Part shown: piece by piece, positions 23,142 to 24,121 of the stretch
Position numbering within the stretch: the first letter of the stretch is position 1
Layout: each line of letters begins with the position of its first letter
Assembly: GCA_964408435.1 (NCBI GenBank)
Contig: CAYOZL010000035.1
Span: forward strand, 1 to 24,121
Reading direction: 5' to 3'
From: CAYOZL01 sp964408435
Lineage (GTDB): Bacteria > Bdellovibrionota_C > UBA2361 > SZUA-149 > CAYOZL01
Length of the DNA stretch: 24,121 nucleotides
Made by a program: the position numbers and the translations under genes
Notes under the pieces: model-generated
Told to the model about the DNA's origin: nothing
What the model saw: the letters and a program-made list of their open reading frames with translations, nothing else
Databases searched by the model: none

Positions 23142-24008
23142 TTATAGACCATTTAAAATAATTAAAGCAGAACCAATCAAGATTAAAGCTCCTCCAATTA
23201 GTTTCTTTTTAAAGTTTTCCTCTTTGAAAAATACTTTACCTCCAATTATTGAAAAAATTAGAGTAGATCTCATTATCCCAGAGACATAAGGAGCTTGTAG
23301 GTATTTAAGTGCAGCAAGTTTTGTGACCATAAATACTACTTCAAAAAATGCTCTAATACTTAGTGACTTTATATTTAGCTTTATTTGGGTTTTAAAATCT
23401 TTAACTCTTAATGCTAGTGGCAGTAATATGAAACAAGAAAGAGCAGTCATTGCAAAGCCAGATAATGCAGGACTTGCGCTTTGAACAGCTAGCCTGTCAA
23501 AGCATGCGTTAAGTGCAAAAAAGAAAGCAGCAAGCAGTGCGTATATGATTCCTTTTTTAGAGGACGTCTCATTGCTTTTTTCTGGAGTTTTATTGGTAAC
23601 TATAAAAAAACTTCCAAGTGCAGATAGGATTACTCCTATTGCCCCGACAGAACTTGAGATGTCTCCAGTAATAATAGGGGAGATTAAAAGAAGTATAACT
23701 AAGTTAAGAGAGAATATTGAGCTTACTACTGAAAGTTCAGCATGAGTATAAGCATGCATTTTGAAGAACTCAGCGAAGCTATCAGATACTGCTCTAAGTA
23801 ATACAAAATACCAAAAGTTTTTATTGTAATAAAAATCTTCAAGCCCTAGTAAGTATAAAAAAAATAGCAGTATTAAGTAAAAAGGAATTGCAAAAGCAAA
23901 AGATGTAAAAGCAGAAATAGTTCCAGAGATACTAGTGCTTAAAGATTTAGAGAAGATATCCTTAGTGCTTTGGAATATTGCTGCTAAGAATGCAAGTGTA
24001 ATGCCCAT
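23142..24008 (-). CDS. EamA/DMT superfamily transporter
   Basis: An inner-membrane protein of 288 aa with ten predicted helices arranged as two repeated EamA halves (about residues 1-135 and 150-288), the layout of drug/metabolite transporters. The first half contains the FWYFVLLRAVSDSFAEFF segment. The second begins GIIYALLAAFFFALNACFDR and ends with a Leu/Ile-rich helix. The halves are joined by a polar linker (NKTPEKSNETSSKKG). The substrate cannot be told from the sequence; members move metabolites, amino acids or drugs. The start ATG 24008 has no strong ribosome binding site and lies 32 bases after the tRNA gene on the same strand, so it might be read from the tRNA promoter. Confidence 0.85.
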   Translation of the reverse strand: MGITLAFLAAIFQSTKDIFSKSLSTSISGTISAFTSFAFAIPFYLILLFFLYLLGLEDFYYNKNFWYFVLLRAVSDSFAEFFKMHAYTHAELSVVSSIFSLNLVILLLISPIITGDISSSVGAIGVILSALGSFFIVTNKTPEKSNETSSKKGIIYALLAAFFFALNACFDRLAVQSASPALSGFAMTALSCFILLPLALRVKDFKTQIKLNIKSLSIRAFFEVVFMVTKLAALKYLQAPYVSGIMRSTLIFSIIGGKVFFKEENFKKKLIGGALILIGSALIILNGL

Positions 24009-24040
24009 TGTTAATTAAGTCATACGTCTTATAATAAAAA

Positions 24041-24121
24041 TGCCCAGAAGAGGACTCGAACCTCCACGACCTTGCGATCACCAGCCCCTCAAGCTGGCGC
24101 GTCTCCCAATTCCGCCATCTG
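24041..24121 (-). tRNA. tRNA-Leu (anticodon GAG), first three bases outside window
   Basis: On the minus strand the T-arm GGTTCGAGTCC is present. The anticodon arm CCAGC-TTGAGGG-GCTGG gives anticodon GAG, which reads CUU and CUC leucine codons. The long variable arm is that of a class II tRNA, as expected for leucine. The acceptor 3' strand TCTGGGC ends at 24042 with discriminator A at 24041. The next bases are TTTTT, so CCA is not encoded. The matching 5' strand GCCCAGA is cut after its first three bases by the window end. Confidence 0.93.

Overview
The window looks like ordinary chromosome from an AT-rich Gram-negative bacterium. Exported proteins with signal peptides, an AsmA-like envelope protein, SufE, a class I fructose-bisphosphatase, the PrkA/DUF444/SpoVR set and RimK together suggest a proteobacterium or Bdellovibrionota-like lineage, but the sequence does not settle the taxon. 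The tRNA gene at the right edge does not encode its CCA end. I see no insertion sequences, phage genes or CRISPR arrays.

Left part (1-8417). A leftward run holds a thiosulfate sulfurtransferase, SufE and fructose-1,6-bisphosphatase, with a good sigma70-type promoter at 2806-2834, followed by an unrecognised gene cut by the window edge. A rightward chain starts at 2893: a secreted HExxH metalloprotease-like protein, a 917-residue AsmA-like protein and two glycosyltransferases (GT4 and GT2). Stop and start codons overlap at every junction, so these four probably form one envelope/glycan operon.

Middle part (8440-16663). The leftward operon prkA - DUF444 (von Willebrand A) - spoVR is the widespread stress/stationary-phase set. 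Diverging from it is a rightward run: YmdB phosphodiesterase, a YvlD-like small membrane protein, an unnamed membrane protein and an MgtC/SapB protein. A leftward MscS-type mechanosensitive channel converges on this run.

Right part (16724-22365) is the most interesting. One tight rightward operon encodes a RimK-type ATP-grasp glutamate ligase, an M14-like aspartoacylase/succinylglutamate desuccinylase, a 42-residue single-helix membrane peptide, two tandem retropepsin-like (RimB/DUF785) proteins that both carry export signals, a cysteine-free transglutaminase-like domain joined to seven membrane helices, and a second ATP-grasp ligase. The layout suggests amide-bond formation in the cytoplasm by two ligases, a membrane receptor or transporter, exported proteases, and a deacylase acting on the product. 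The families and parts of this neighbourhood are known, but the substrate is not. The combination of both ligases, duplicated exported proteases with different active-site triads and the micro-membrane protein is the best candidate here for an undescribed system.

Far right (22366-24121). A 400-base non-coding stretch holds a weak and a strong terminator, a possible small RNA and a T/G-rich leader. Next come an unrecognised 80-residue protein, a G-rich hairpin, an EamA-type transporter gene (leftward) and a tRNA-Leu(GAG) gene missing its first three bases.
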